Origin: Actinomycetota bacterium
GTDB taxonomy: Bacteria; Actinomycetota; Thermoleophilia; Solirubrobacterales; Solirubrobacteraceae
Length of the DNA: 9,645 nucleotides
Direction: 5' to 3'
NCBI GenBank assembly: GCA_019348435.1
Contig: JAHWJM010000071.1
Coordinates: 1-9,645 of the forward strand
Positions 1 to 6,654 of the stretch are shown piece by piece. The notes below the pieces were generated by a model that saw only the letters and a program-made list of their open reading frames with translations, did not search any database and was not told where the DNA came from. The number at the start of each line of letters is the position of its first letter. Position 1 is the first letter of the stretch. The position numbers were made by a program, and so were the translations under genes.

Positions 1-462
1 CACCTCGACCGGGCTCAGCTTGCGATAGGTGCCCGGCTTCAAGCGACCCAGCTCGAGGGGACCGATCGCCCGCCGCACCAGCCTCTTCACCGGGTGCCCC
101 ACCGCCTCGAACATGCGCCGGACCTGCCGGTTGCGCCCCTCCGTGATCACGATCTCCACGAGCGTCCCGCCGGGGACCCGCTCGACGATGCTCACCTGCG
201 CGGGCTTCGTGCGCCCGTCCTCGAGCTCGACGTCGCCGATGTCGCCGATCTCCACCCCGGCGACCTGCACCGTCTGGCCCTGCCCCGGGGTTACGGCCTG
301 TGCCGTGTCGAGCTCGACGTGGATGCGCATCGGCGTCTCCTCCGCGAGCGGGAAGCGGAAGCGCTGGTTGTCGAGGATGTAGCCGCCGACGACGACCGCG
401 ATCGCGATGAGCACGAGGATCGCGCTGAACGGCCAGAGGTTCTGGCGGATCGTCCGCTTCAC
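1..462 (-). CDS. Chimeric ORF: N-terminal part of an MCE/MlaD protein joined in frame to the C-terminal part of an RsuA/RluB pseudouridine synthase (partial, runs off the window)
   Basis: The frame starts at GTG 462, overlapping the TGA of the preceding MCE gene as GTGA, and stays open for 154 codons to base 1. Residues 1-84 are MCE-like: a short basic N-terminus (VKRTIRQN), a membrane anchor at about 11-30 (ILVLIAIAVVVGGYIL), then the start of an MCE domain (IHVELDTAQAV, VQVAGVEIGDIGDVELEDGR). From about residue 78 the sequence instead matches the end of RsuA/RluB-family rRNA pseudouridine synthases: DGRTKPAQV, the hallmark EGRNRQVRRMFEAVGHPV at 108-125, then GPLELGRLKPGTYRKLS. The synthase S4 domain and its catalytic GRLD region are absent. 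The MCE half lacks the rest of its domain and the helical tunnel region. Such a protein would be expected to do neither job. The join is either a misassembly or a real deletion/fusion; I cannot tell which from the sequence. Both family assignments rest on recognised motifs. Confidence 0.8.
   Translation of the reverse strand, partial: MKRTIRQNLWPFSAILVLIAIAVVVGGYILDNQRFRFPLAEETPMRIHVELDTAQAVTPGQGQTVQVAGVEIGDIGDVELEDGRTKPAQVSIVERVPGGTLVEIVITEGRNRQVRRMFEAVGHPVKRLVRRAIGPLELGRLKPGTYRKLSPVEV
211..231 (-). other. Junction between the MCE and pseudouridine synthase portions
   Basis: These 21 bases encode VELEDGR (residues 78-84 of the chimeric frame). From family knowledge, MCE domains often have a G-D-V-x-L-x-D-G-R segment at this point, and RsuA/RluB proteins often have G-V-x-L-x-D-G-R-T before the EGRNRQVRRM motif. 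The join therefore lies in a stretch that both parent genes could share nearly base for base. That would allow either a short-overlap assembly error or a microhomology-mediated deletion. The parent sequences are not in the window, so the true extent of shared bases cannot be measured here. Confidence 0.65.
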
Positions 463-2039
463 TTCGCGCCCTGCCGTTTCAGCGCGCGGTCCAGCTGCCC
501 GGTGAGGCCGTTGCGCGAGGCGATCTTGCGGATCTCGCCGAGCGTGATCGCGCGGTCGAGCACCTTGATGTCGCTGCCCTTCGCCTTGAGCTCGCGGCGC
601 AGCACCGCGACGGCCGCCGCCTGCGCCTTGGACTCGCGCGTCCGCGACGCCGCGTTGTCGGTGTTCACGCTCGGCGGCGGGCCCTGCGGAATCGAGCGCA
701 GATCCGGCGGCTCCTGCGTCTCGCACGGAATGTCGGGCTCCAGGGGCGGGCGCTCGCGGATCGGCGGCGGGTTGACGCCCACGATCGGCTCGGCGACGGT
801 CCCGAACAGCCCGTTGCCGATGTTCAGCGTCTCGGCGCCGCCCGCGCCGTGCACCTTGAAGTACGGGCTGTTGGCATCGAACGAGCGGCTCTCGCCGGCG
901 AGATTCGGCAGGAACTTCGCCAGGTCCTGGTAGACGGGGCCCTGCGTCGGGAACGCCTCGTCCTCGAGCTTGGAGTCGCCGAACGGGACGAGGACGTTCG
1001 TCGCGCAGCTCCCCAGCTCGCGCAGCCGGCCGAGCACCGACACGCCGCTCTTCGCGACCTGCGCCAGCGGCGGCGTCGCGCTGCGCAGATTGCGGGCGAG
1101 CGTGCCGAGCTCCGATTCCTGCACGAGGCCGCGCAGCTGCCGGATGAGGGGCAGCGTCGCGTCGACCGTCGGGCCGAGCGAGCGGACGCCCGGTCGCGCG
1201 TCGCGCGCGAAGCGCTGCACGTCGGGGAAGGCGCCGTTGAGCGCGTCGAAGGCCGGCGTCGCCGCGCGCAGCGTGCGGGGCAGCTCACCGACGGCGGTGG
1301 CGAGCGCGTCCTCACGCGCGGCGAGGGCGCCGGCCGTCGTGCTGAAGTCGGCGATCAGGCTGCGCAGGCGTCCCGGCTCGTTGATCGCCTCTGCCGTCGC
1401 GCCGCCGGCGCGCACGAGCTGGCTGAGGTCGCCCGGTCGCTTGCCGAGCAGCGCCTCGGCGACGATCGCCGTGAACTTGTAGGCGCCCGGCTGATAGCGC
1501 AGCGAGTCGCTGAACGCGCGCGCGCCGCCGGCGTCCTGAGCGCGGCCGATCTCGATGAACGTCTGGCGCAGGTCCGCGCGGGTGTCGCTCTGGAGCATCT
1601 CGAGGAACTGGCCGAACTGCACCGGCGCCGCGGTGTTCTGCACCGGGATGGTCTCGCCCTTCTCCAGGACGGGCGCGCTCGGCGACCCGGGGCGCAGGTC
1701 GACGAAGTAGTTGCCCTCGAGGAAGATCCGCGGCCGGATCTTCGCGGTGGCATCGTCGTAGATCGGCCGCCCGTTGTCGCCGATCGCGAGCGTCAGCGTG
1801 GCCGACGACGCGCCGGGGCGGGTCTGCTCGACGTTCGTCACCTCGCCGACCTCGACGCCGGCGATCCGTACGGGGGAGCCGGCGTTGATCCCGCTCGTCT
1901 CGCGGAAGGCGGCCTTGATCTCGTACGGGTTGTTGATGAACGGGATGTCCTTCGTGAAGCCGAGGAACGTCACGACGATCGCGAAGACGATCACGCCGAT
2001 CCCGACGGCGAAGGCGCTGGGCCCGCGATCGCGTCTCAC
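459..2039 (-). CDS. MCE/MlaD family lipid-transport protein (fourth of the cluster)
   Basis: This 526-residue protein starts at GTG 2039, overlapping the preceding gene's TGA as GTGA, which implies translational coupling. Residues 8-27 form the membrane anchor (AFAVGIGVIVFAIVVTFLGF), followed by KDIPF. An MCE domain spans about 38-118, with GSPVRIAGVEVGEV and the typical IFLEGNYFVDLRPG end. A long helical region (about 145-340) follows, containing RDARPGVRSL; in this family such helices build the lipid tunnel. Then come SCATNVLVPF (344-353), a Pro-rich stretch with a second Cys (about 424-458), and a strongly basic helical C-terminus (about 468-526). MCE proteins hexamerise and, with MlaE/YrbE permeases and an ATPase, move lipids across the envelope. 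The substrate cannot be read from the sequence. It lies in a five-gene tandem run and overlaps the chimeric frame downstream. Family confidence is high. Confidence 0.93.
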   Translation of the reverse strand: MRRDRGPSAFAVGIGVIVFAIVVTFLGFTKDIPFINNPYEIKAAFRETSGINAGSPVRIAGVEVGEVTNVEQTRPGASSATLTLAIGDNGRPIYDDATAKIRPRIFLEGNYFVDLRPGSPSAPVLEKGETIPVQNTAAPVQFGQFLEMLQSDTRADLRQTFIEIGRAQDAGGARAFSDSLRYQPGAYKFTAIVAEALLGKRPGDLSQLVRAGGATAEAINEPGRLRSLIADFSTTAGALAAREDALATAVGELPRTLRAATPAFDALNGAFPDVQRFARDARPGVRSLGPTVDATLPLIRQLRGLVQESELGTLARNLRSATPPLAQVAKSGVSVLGRLRELGSCATNVLVPFGDSKLEDEAFPTQGPVYQDLAKFLPNLAGESRSFDANSPYFKVHGAGGAETLNIGNGLFGTVAEPIVGVNPPPIRERPPLEPDIPCETQEPPDLRSIPQGPPPSVNTDNAASRTRESKAQAAAVAVLRRELKAKGSDIKVLDRAITLGEIRKIASRNGLTGQLDRALKRQGAK

Positions 2040-3556
2040 GGGTTCACCTGCGGCGCGATGCCGTTGGGCTCGCTGGAGAAGGTCTGCCCGGCGGGAATTC
2101 GCGCGCGGCCCTTGAACGTCGGCCCCTGCGAGCCCGGCGTGCGCGGATCGACGACGATCTTGAACTTCTCGGGCCAGCCGGTGGCCAGGCGCTCGAGGTA
2201 GCCGCGCTGGCCGGCCTCGCAGTCGGCGTTGCCCTGCGCGTCGACCGCCGCGGGTGGGAGCTGGTCGTGCAGCTGCACCGCGTCGCCGAACAGCGCGTGC
2301 TGGACGGGATCGACGTGGTCGGCGTTGGCCGGCTGCGTCGCGCCGAAGGACATGAGCGAGTTCTCCTGCTCGATCGGCGCGGTCTTGACCTGCACGCGCT
2401 GCACGGTGCCGGTCGCGTCCTCGTCGGAGATGTGGTCGGCGAGGAACGTCCACATGTACGTGAAGTAGTTGCAGACGGTGACGTGCGGGCCGGCCCAGCG
2501 CAGCGTCGGGTTCAGCGTGCGCATCGTGTCGGTCAGGCCGGCGAGCGTGATGTCGGTCGTCGGCGACCGGGCAAGGGATCGCAGCGCGCGCAGGGTGCCC
2601 TCGAGGTCCTCGGTGAACTCGGGGGTGCGCCTGAGCACCGGCGTGCCGGCCGCGAGCGCCCGGTTCACTGCCGGCAGGCTCGCGCGCAGCTCGCCCGCTG
2701 TGGCGCGAACCTCGTCGGAGATGCCCGCCAGCCGCGTCAAGAAAGGACGGGTCGCGGGCAGCGAGCGGATGCCCTCCTCCAGCGTGCCCGGCGAGCGCGC
2801 GATCGTCTCGCGCAGCGCCTGCGGGTCGCGCGACAGCGCCTCGAACGTGTCGGCCATGCCGGTGAATCCGCGCGCGAGCGTGTCCGACAGCGGCGCGAGG
2901 ACGCGCGTGATGTCGGCGGTCTCGTCGAGCAGTCGCACCAGGCGGGTATCGGGGGCGGCGAGCGTGCGCATCACCGGCGGCAGGTCGCCGAGCAGCTGCG
3001 GCGTGGCGCCGAGCGTGCGGTTGATCGCCTTGCCGCGGCCGGCCAGCCCGCTGGCGAAGTAGTCGAGGTTGCGGTCGATGTTCTCGCGCGTGCGCTCGTC
3101 GAAGATCGAGAAGAAGTCGTCGAGCTCGGGGCCGACGGCGTTGCCGCGCGTCGCGATCGTCGCGCCCTCGGCCAGCGCCTGGCTGGACCTGCCGCGCACG
3201 AGCTCGACGTACTTCAGCCCGAGCGCCGAGCGCGGGCGGATCCGGATCGTCGAGTCGCGCGGGATCGGCGTCGCGGACGTGTCGAGCTTGAGCGTCAGCT
3301 GCGCGCCGCGGGCGCGGTCCGGCACGGGCTCGATCTTCGCGACCTGGCCGACGCGGAAGCCGCCCTCGCGCACCTCGTTGCCGACGACGAGCCGCGCGGC
3401 GTTCGGCGTGTCGACCTTCATCTCGAAGGTCGGCACGAACGGCAGCCCTTGGTTGGCCTGGTAGGCCAGCAGCACCGCGACGACGACGACGAGCAGCGTG
3501 ACGGCCCCGACGAACACGGGGTTCGACGCGACGGATGGTGGGCGGCGGCCGCGCAC
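2036..3556 (-). CDS. MCE/MlaD family lipid-transport protein (third of the cluster)
   Basis: The chosen start is GTG 3556, two bases after the TGA of the previous gene (TGAGCGTG), giving 506 residues. The frame stays open far upstream but there runs antiparallel-style through the previous gene with no MCE character. An N-terminal anchor at about 14-32 (VFVGAVTLLVVVVAVLLAY) precedes an MCE domain at about 42-121 (TFEMKVDTPNAARLVVGNEV, IRIRPRSALGLKYVELV). Residues about 150-350 are helix-rich with regularly spaced acidic and basic residues, as expected for the tunnel-forming part. The C-terminal region has CNYFTYMWTFLADHISDEDATG (362-383), a motif type I associate with actinobacterial MCE proteins, and ends in an extended Pro/Gly-containing tail with one more Cys (446). 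Its stop overlaps the next start as GTGA, so the two are probably coupled. It is one subunit of a likely hetero-oligomeric lipid tunnel; the substrate is unknown. Confidence 0.92.
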   Translation of the reverse strand: MRGRRPPSVASNPVFVGAVTLLVVVVAVLLAYQANQGLPFVPTFEMKVDTPNAARLVVGNEVREGGFRVGQVAKIEPVPDRARGAQLTLKLDTSATPIPRDSTIRIRPRSALGLKYVELVRGRSSQALAEGATIATRGNAVGPELDDFFSIFDERTRENIDRNLDYFASGLAGRGKAINRTLGATPQLLGDLPPVMRTLAAPDTRLVRLLDETADITRVLAPLSDTLARGFTGMADTFEALSRDPQALRETIARSPGTLEEGIRSLPATRPFLTRLAGISDEVRATAGELRASLPAVNRALAAGTPVLRRTPEFTEDLEGTLRALRSLARSPTTDITLAGLTDTMRTLNPTLRWAGPHVTVCNYFTYMWTFLADHISDEDATGTVQRVQVKTAPIEQENSLMSFGATQPANADHVDPVQHALFGDAVQLHDQLPPAAVDAQGNADCEAGQRGYLERLATGWPEKFKIVVDPRTPGSQGPTFKGRARIPAGQTFSSEPNGIAPQVNP

Positions 3557-3558
3557 GC

Positions 3559-5151
3559 TCAGGGCCCCAGGAGGTAGTCGAGGAGGTGGCGCTCGTTGTC
3601 GCTGCTCGACGACGAGCTCGAGCCGTTCTTCGGGCGCAGGGCGGGCGGCAGCTTCTCCGAGATGACGGGCGGAAGCACGTCGTCGAGCAGGTCGCGCGGG
3701 TCGAGCTTCGAGGACGGCGGCGGCGCAGGCGCAGGCGGCGGAGCGCTGCCGGATCCGCCGGGCGCGGGCGCCTGCTGCTGGGCCGGCTGCTCCTCGCCGC
3801 CGCGCGCGGCGCGGCGCGGCTTGTTCGGCGTCGTCCGCGCGACCGCGTTCGTGGTGACGCCCGGCTGGGTGGGGCCGAGCCACTGCTTGCAGTGCGCGGT
3901 GCGCTCGGGGTGCTCGACCGCCGACTGCGCGTTCGTGTACTGCCCGCACTCGTTGAGCAGGATGTTGAGCTTGAGCAGGAAGCCCTTGGAGTCGTAGATG
4001 TTGATCGCCTGCGACTGGACGAAGATGTACTGCAGCAGCGCTTCGAGGCCGGTGAAGCCGCCGCCGTTACCGGGGCTGAGCCGGTTGGGCTCGACGGCAC
4101 GGCTGCGGTCGTTGATGTCCTCGAGCACGAAGCGCAGGTTGCGCATCGGCTCGGTGCTCGTGCTGCCGAGCGCGCGCAGCTGGCGGACGGTCGAACGCGC
4201 CTCCCGCACCGCCCCGATGCCGGTGTCCGACGCGCGCCCGAGCCCGCGCACGGCCGGCCGCGCGGAGTCCGCGAACGGCCCCAGGCGGGTGAGGAGCTCG
4301 GTGAGGTCGGGCGCCGCACGGCGCAGGTCGCGCAGCGCGGGGGTCTGCACGCGCGCGGTGGTGCCGAGCTCGGCGAGCGTCGGGCGCAGCTCGCGCAGGA
4401 AGCCGGGCAGCTTGTTGATCGTCGCCTTCAGCGCCCCGGCACGGCTCGCCGAGGCCTGCGTCGTGTCGCCCGCCTCGCGCACGAAGCGCCCGACGTCGCG
4501 GCGGTTGCGCGCGATCCCGACGAGCGCGCGGTCGGCGTCGCGCGTGAGCTCGGTGATCGTCTGCCGGTTGTCGGCGAGGATGTCGAGGACCTTGTCGGTC
4601 TCGCGCAGCGCGGGGACGGCGCGGCGCAGCGTCGTGCTGAGGTCCTCTCCGCGGGCGGCGAGGCCGATCCCGAGCTCGGCCAGGATCAGGCCGAAGCGCT
4701 CGCGCGCGGGGCGGCGCAGGATGTCGAGCACGACGTCCGGCGGGATCGTGCCGGCGGTCTGCTCCACCGGGATCGTCTCCGGCGCCGGGGCCTCCGCCGT
4801 CCCAGGATCGCAATCGAGGTAGTACTCGCCGATCAGCGACTGGGGCTTGACTTCGCAGAAGACGTCCGCGCGGAAGCCCGCGAAGCTCGGCTTCGTCACG
4901 AGGATGCGCGCCAGCGCGCGCGCCGTCGAGCGCTGCACGGAGAGCTTCTCGATCTTGCCGACGGTCACCCCCGACGAGCGCAGGTCGGCGCCCTCGGTGA
5001 GGCCGAACGCGTTGTCGAGCACGACCGTATGGCGGTGCTCGTCGGCCGCCCCGGCGGTGACGGCGAGCCATGCGGTGCCCACGACCGCGCCCGCCGCGAG
5101 CGCGAGGAGCAGCGCCAGCGGGCGCGCGGAGATCCGGCGGAGGGCCGTCAT
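3559..5151 (-). CDS. MCE/MlaD family lipid-transport protein (second of the cluster)
   Basis: I take ATG 5151 as the start (530 residues). The in-frame TTG at 5196 adds 15 residues with atypical codons (CGA, CAT) and no membrane character. From ATG 5151: anchor at about 11-34 (PLALLLALAAGAVVGTAWLAV), MCE domain at about 42-117, with two cysteines in FCEVKPQSLIGEYYLDCDPG (Cys99 and Cys114) that could form a disulfide outside the membrane. A helical region of about 150-345 includes SARPAVRGLGRA. Then FTGLEALLQYIFVQSQAINIYD and a Cys-containing segment (Cys402, Cys421) resemble the C-terminal parts of other actinobacterial MCE proteins. The last part is a Pro/Gln/Ala-rich low-complexity linker (about 450-480), a conserved-looking LDPRDLLDDVLPPVI helix, a run of seven serines (511-517), and LLDYLLGP. 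It is probably coupled to the upstream MCE gene through a mini-ORF. Confidence 0.91.
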   Translation of the reverse strand: MTALRRISARPLALLLALAAGAVVGTAWLAVTAGAADEHRHTVVLDNAFGLTEGADLRSSGVTVGKIEKLSVQRSTARALARILVTKPSFAGFRADVFCEVKPQSLIGEYYLDCDPGTAEAPAPETIPVEQTAGTIPPDVVLDILRRPARERFGLILAELGIGLAARGEDLSTTLRRAVPALRETDKVLDILADNRQTITELTRDADRALVGIARNRRDVGRFVREAGDTTQASASRAGALKATINKLPGFLRELRPTLAELGTTARVQTPALRDLRRAAPDLTELLTRLGPFADSARPAVRGLGRASDTGIGAVREARSTVRQLRALGSTSTEPMRNLRFVLEDINDRSRAVEPNRLSPGNGGGFTGLEALLQYIFVQSQAINIYDSKGFLLKLNILLNECGQYTNAQSAVEHPERTAHCKQWLGPTQPGVTTNAVARTTPNKPRRAARGGEEQPAQQQAPAPGGSGSAPPPAPAPPPSSKLDPRDLLDDVLPPVISEKLPPALRPKNGSSSSSSSDNERHLLDYLLGP

Positions 5152-5210
5152 CGCGAGCACCGACGATCGGGCTCGCCACACGCGATGGTCGAGCAACGGC
5201 GCGCGGTCAT
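5148..5210 (-). other. Possible 20-codon mini-ORF linking two MCE genes
   Basis: ATG 5210 overlaps the TGA of the first MCE gene (ATGA at 5210-5207). Its frame runs 20 codons and ends with a TGA that overlaps ATG 5151, the preferred start of the second MCE gene (ATGA at 5151-5148). The peptide (begins MTARRCSTIACG) is short and Cys/Arg-rich with no recognisable domain. It may serve only to carry ribosomes across the 55-base spacer, since no Shine-Dalgarno site is visible before ATG 5151. It could also be chance, or the second gene may start at TTG 5196 in a different frame. Confidence 0.3.
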
Positions 5211-6601
5211 GGCCCGATCGGCACCTGCGTCTCGTCGCAGTTGAAGTCCGGCGACGGCTTGTAGGGGTTGGAGCCGTCGGGCGCGCGGCGCTCGAGGGAC
5301 CCGGGGCAGCGGTTGTTGCGGCCGGTGTGGACGCCCGCGCTGAGGATGAGGTTGCGCAGCTCGGCGGGGACCGGCAGCGCGTTGAGCGCCGGCCCGATCG
5401 TGAAGCCGTTGAACTGCAGCCCCGCGCGCGAGAAGCTGCCCATCGCGTCGTAGGCGCCGCTGGAGGAGAAGTCGTCGAACCAGCCGACCAGCTCGGGCGC
5501 GTACGGACGCAGGAAGGCGACCTGCTTCGTGATGCCCTCGAAGGCCTTGATCGTCGTCGGGAACGCGCCCGGCCGCTCGGCGCCGTTGCGCTCGGCCGTC
5601 TGGTTGGCGATGCGGTCCAGCGCGGGCTGGCGGCGCAGGAGCTCGACGAGGTCGTTGTCGGCGCCGGGGCGGCGGATCGTCTGCGAGAGCTCGCGGACCG
5701 CGGGCCGGGCGTCGCGCGCGAACGGACGCAGCTCGTCGAGGAACGGGATCAGCCTGGTGCGCACGACGGGCTTGGCGTCGTCGACGAGCGGGTCGAGGTC
5801 GTCGAGCGCGGACCGCAGGTTGACGAACGTCGTGTTCGCCTTGCGCATGACGTTCGGCAGCAGCCCGATCGACTCGCCGAGCGCCTCGCCGTTGGAGGTC
5901 AGCGCGCTCGTCGTGCGCGAGAGGTCGCGGGTGAGATCGGCGAGCACGTCGTCGCGCGCCGAGACGTCGGTCACGAGGCGCGCGGTCTCGACGATGAAGC
6001 GCTCGAAGTCCGGCGTGCTGCGATCGAGCGCCGCGAACAGGCGCGCGGAGCTCGACAGCGCCGGGTTGAGGTAGCGCAGCGCCTCGTTGGCCTCCTCCTC
6101 GTTGCCGGCCTGGAAGTCGCGCAGGAACTCGACCGTCTTCTGCACGCCGCGGCGGGCCTTCGGGTCGAACGTGTTGAAGATCTGGTCGAGGTCGACGGCG
6201 GCCGACGTGTTCTGCGTCCGCAGGGTCCCGCCGTCGGGGATGTCGGCACCGTCGGCCCCGCCGAGCTGCAGGTCGACGTAGCGGTTGGCGACGCCCGACA
6301 GCGACGTCTGGCGGATCGTCGCGCGCGTGCCGCGCCGCAGCGGCTGGAACCCGTCACCGTCGATCTTCATCGTGACCCGCGCCTTGCCGTCGTCGGTCAG
6401 GGCGATGTCCTCGACGGAGCCGATGGTGTTGCCGCTCACCTTCACGGCGTTGCCGTCGACGAGCTGGCTGGCGCTCACGAAGTCCGCATTTACGGTGTAC
6501 GCGCTCCCGCCGCTGAGGAGCAGCCCGACGACGATGACCAGCGTTGCCGCAAGCAGCGCGACCGCGCCGAGCGTCCGCCCTCTCCCATCCTTAGGAAACA
6601 C
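5207..6601 (-). CDS. MCE/MlaD family lipid-transport protein (first of the cluster)
   Basis: The start is GTG 6601: an in-frame TGA lies three codons upstream, and AGGA sits 9 bases before the GTG. The 464-residue protein has an anchor at about 11-31 (LGAVALLAATLVIVVGLLLS), then an MCE domain at about 35-113 (YTVNADFVSASQLVDGNAVKV, SLSGVANRYVDLQLGG). Next comes a segment typical of MCE proteins (TSAAVDLDQIFNTFDPKAR, 132-150). A long helical region to about 310 contains RDARPAVREL (299-304 core). The C-terminal part (about 345-464) has KAFEGITKQVAFLRPYAPELVGWFDDFSSSGAYDAMG, commonly seen in actinobacterial MCE proteins, and two cysteines (432, 455). It heads the five-gene MCE run and follows a metallopeptidase gene on the same strand by 53 bp. 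It would form part of a lipid-conducting assembly with its neighbours. Confidence 0.93.
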   Translation of the reverse strand: MFPKDGRGRTLGAVALLAATLVIVVGLLLSGGSAYTVNADFVSASQLVDGNAVKVSGNTIGSVEDIALTDDGKARVTMKIDGDGFQPLRRGTRATIRQTSLSGVANRYVDLQLGGADGADIPDGGTLRTQNTSAAVDLDQIFNTFDPKARRGVQKTVEFLRDFQAGNEEEANEALRYLNPALSSSARLFAALDRSTPDFERFIVETARLVTDVSARDDVLADLTRDLSRTTSALTSNGEALGESIGLLPNVMRKANTTFVNLRSALDDLDPLVDDAKPVVRTRLIPFLDELRPFARDARPAVRELSQTIRRPGADNDLVELLRRQPALDRIANQTAERNGAERPGAFPTTIKAFEGITKQVAFLRPYAPELVGWFDDFSSSGAYDAMGSFSRAGLQFNGFTIGPALNALPVPAELRNLILSAGVHTGRNNRCPGSLERRAPDGSNPYKPSPDFNCDETQVPIGP

Positions 6602-6610
6602 TGGCGTTCA

Positions 6611-6615
6611 TCCTG
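6611..6615 (-). promoter_or_regulatory. Weak ribosome binding site for the first MCE gene
   Basis: On the minus strand CAGGA lies 9 bases before GTG 6601. It is one of the few Shine-Dalgarno-like sites near a start in this window and supports the GTG, because a stop three codons upstream excludes any earlier start. The ATG at 6611 is in another frame and stops after six codons. Confidence 0.45.
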
Positions 6616-6654
6616 CCACCATCGGCGGCCTGAGGCGACCGGTTCCCCAGCCGA

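Noticed and set aside
3557..3949. Upstream extension of the third MCE gene to 3949
   Set aside because: The extra stretch is an out-of-frame shadow of the second MCE gene and lacks MCE or membrane features. GTG 3556 directly precedes the anchor helix.
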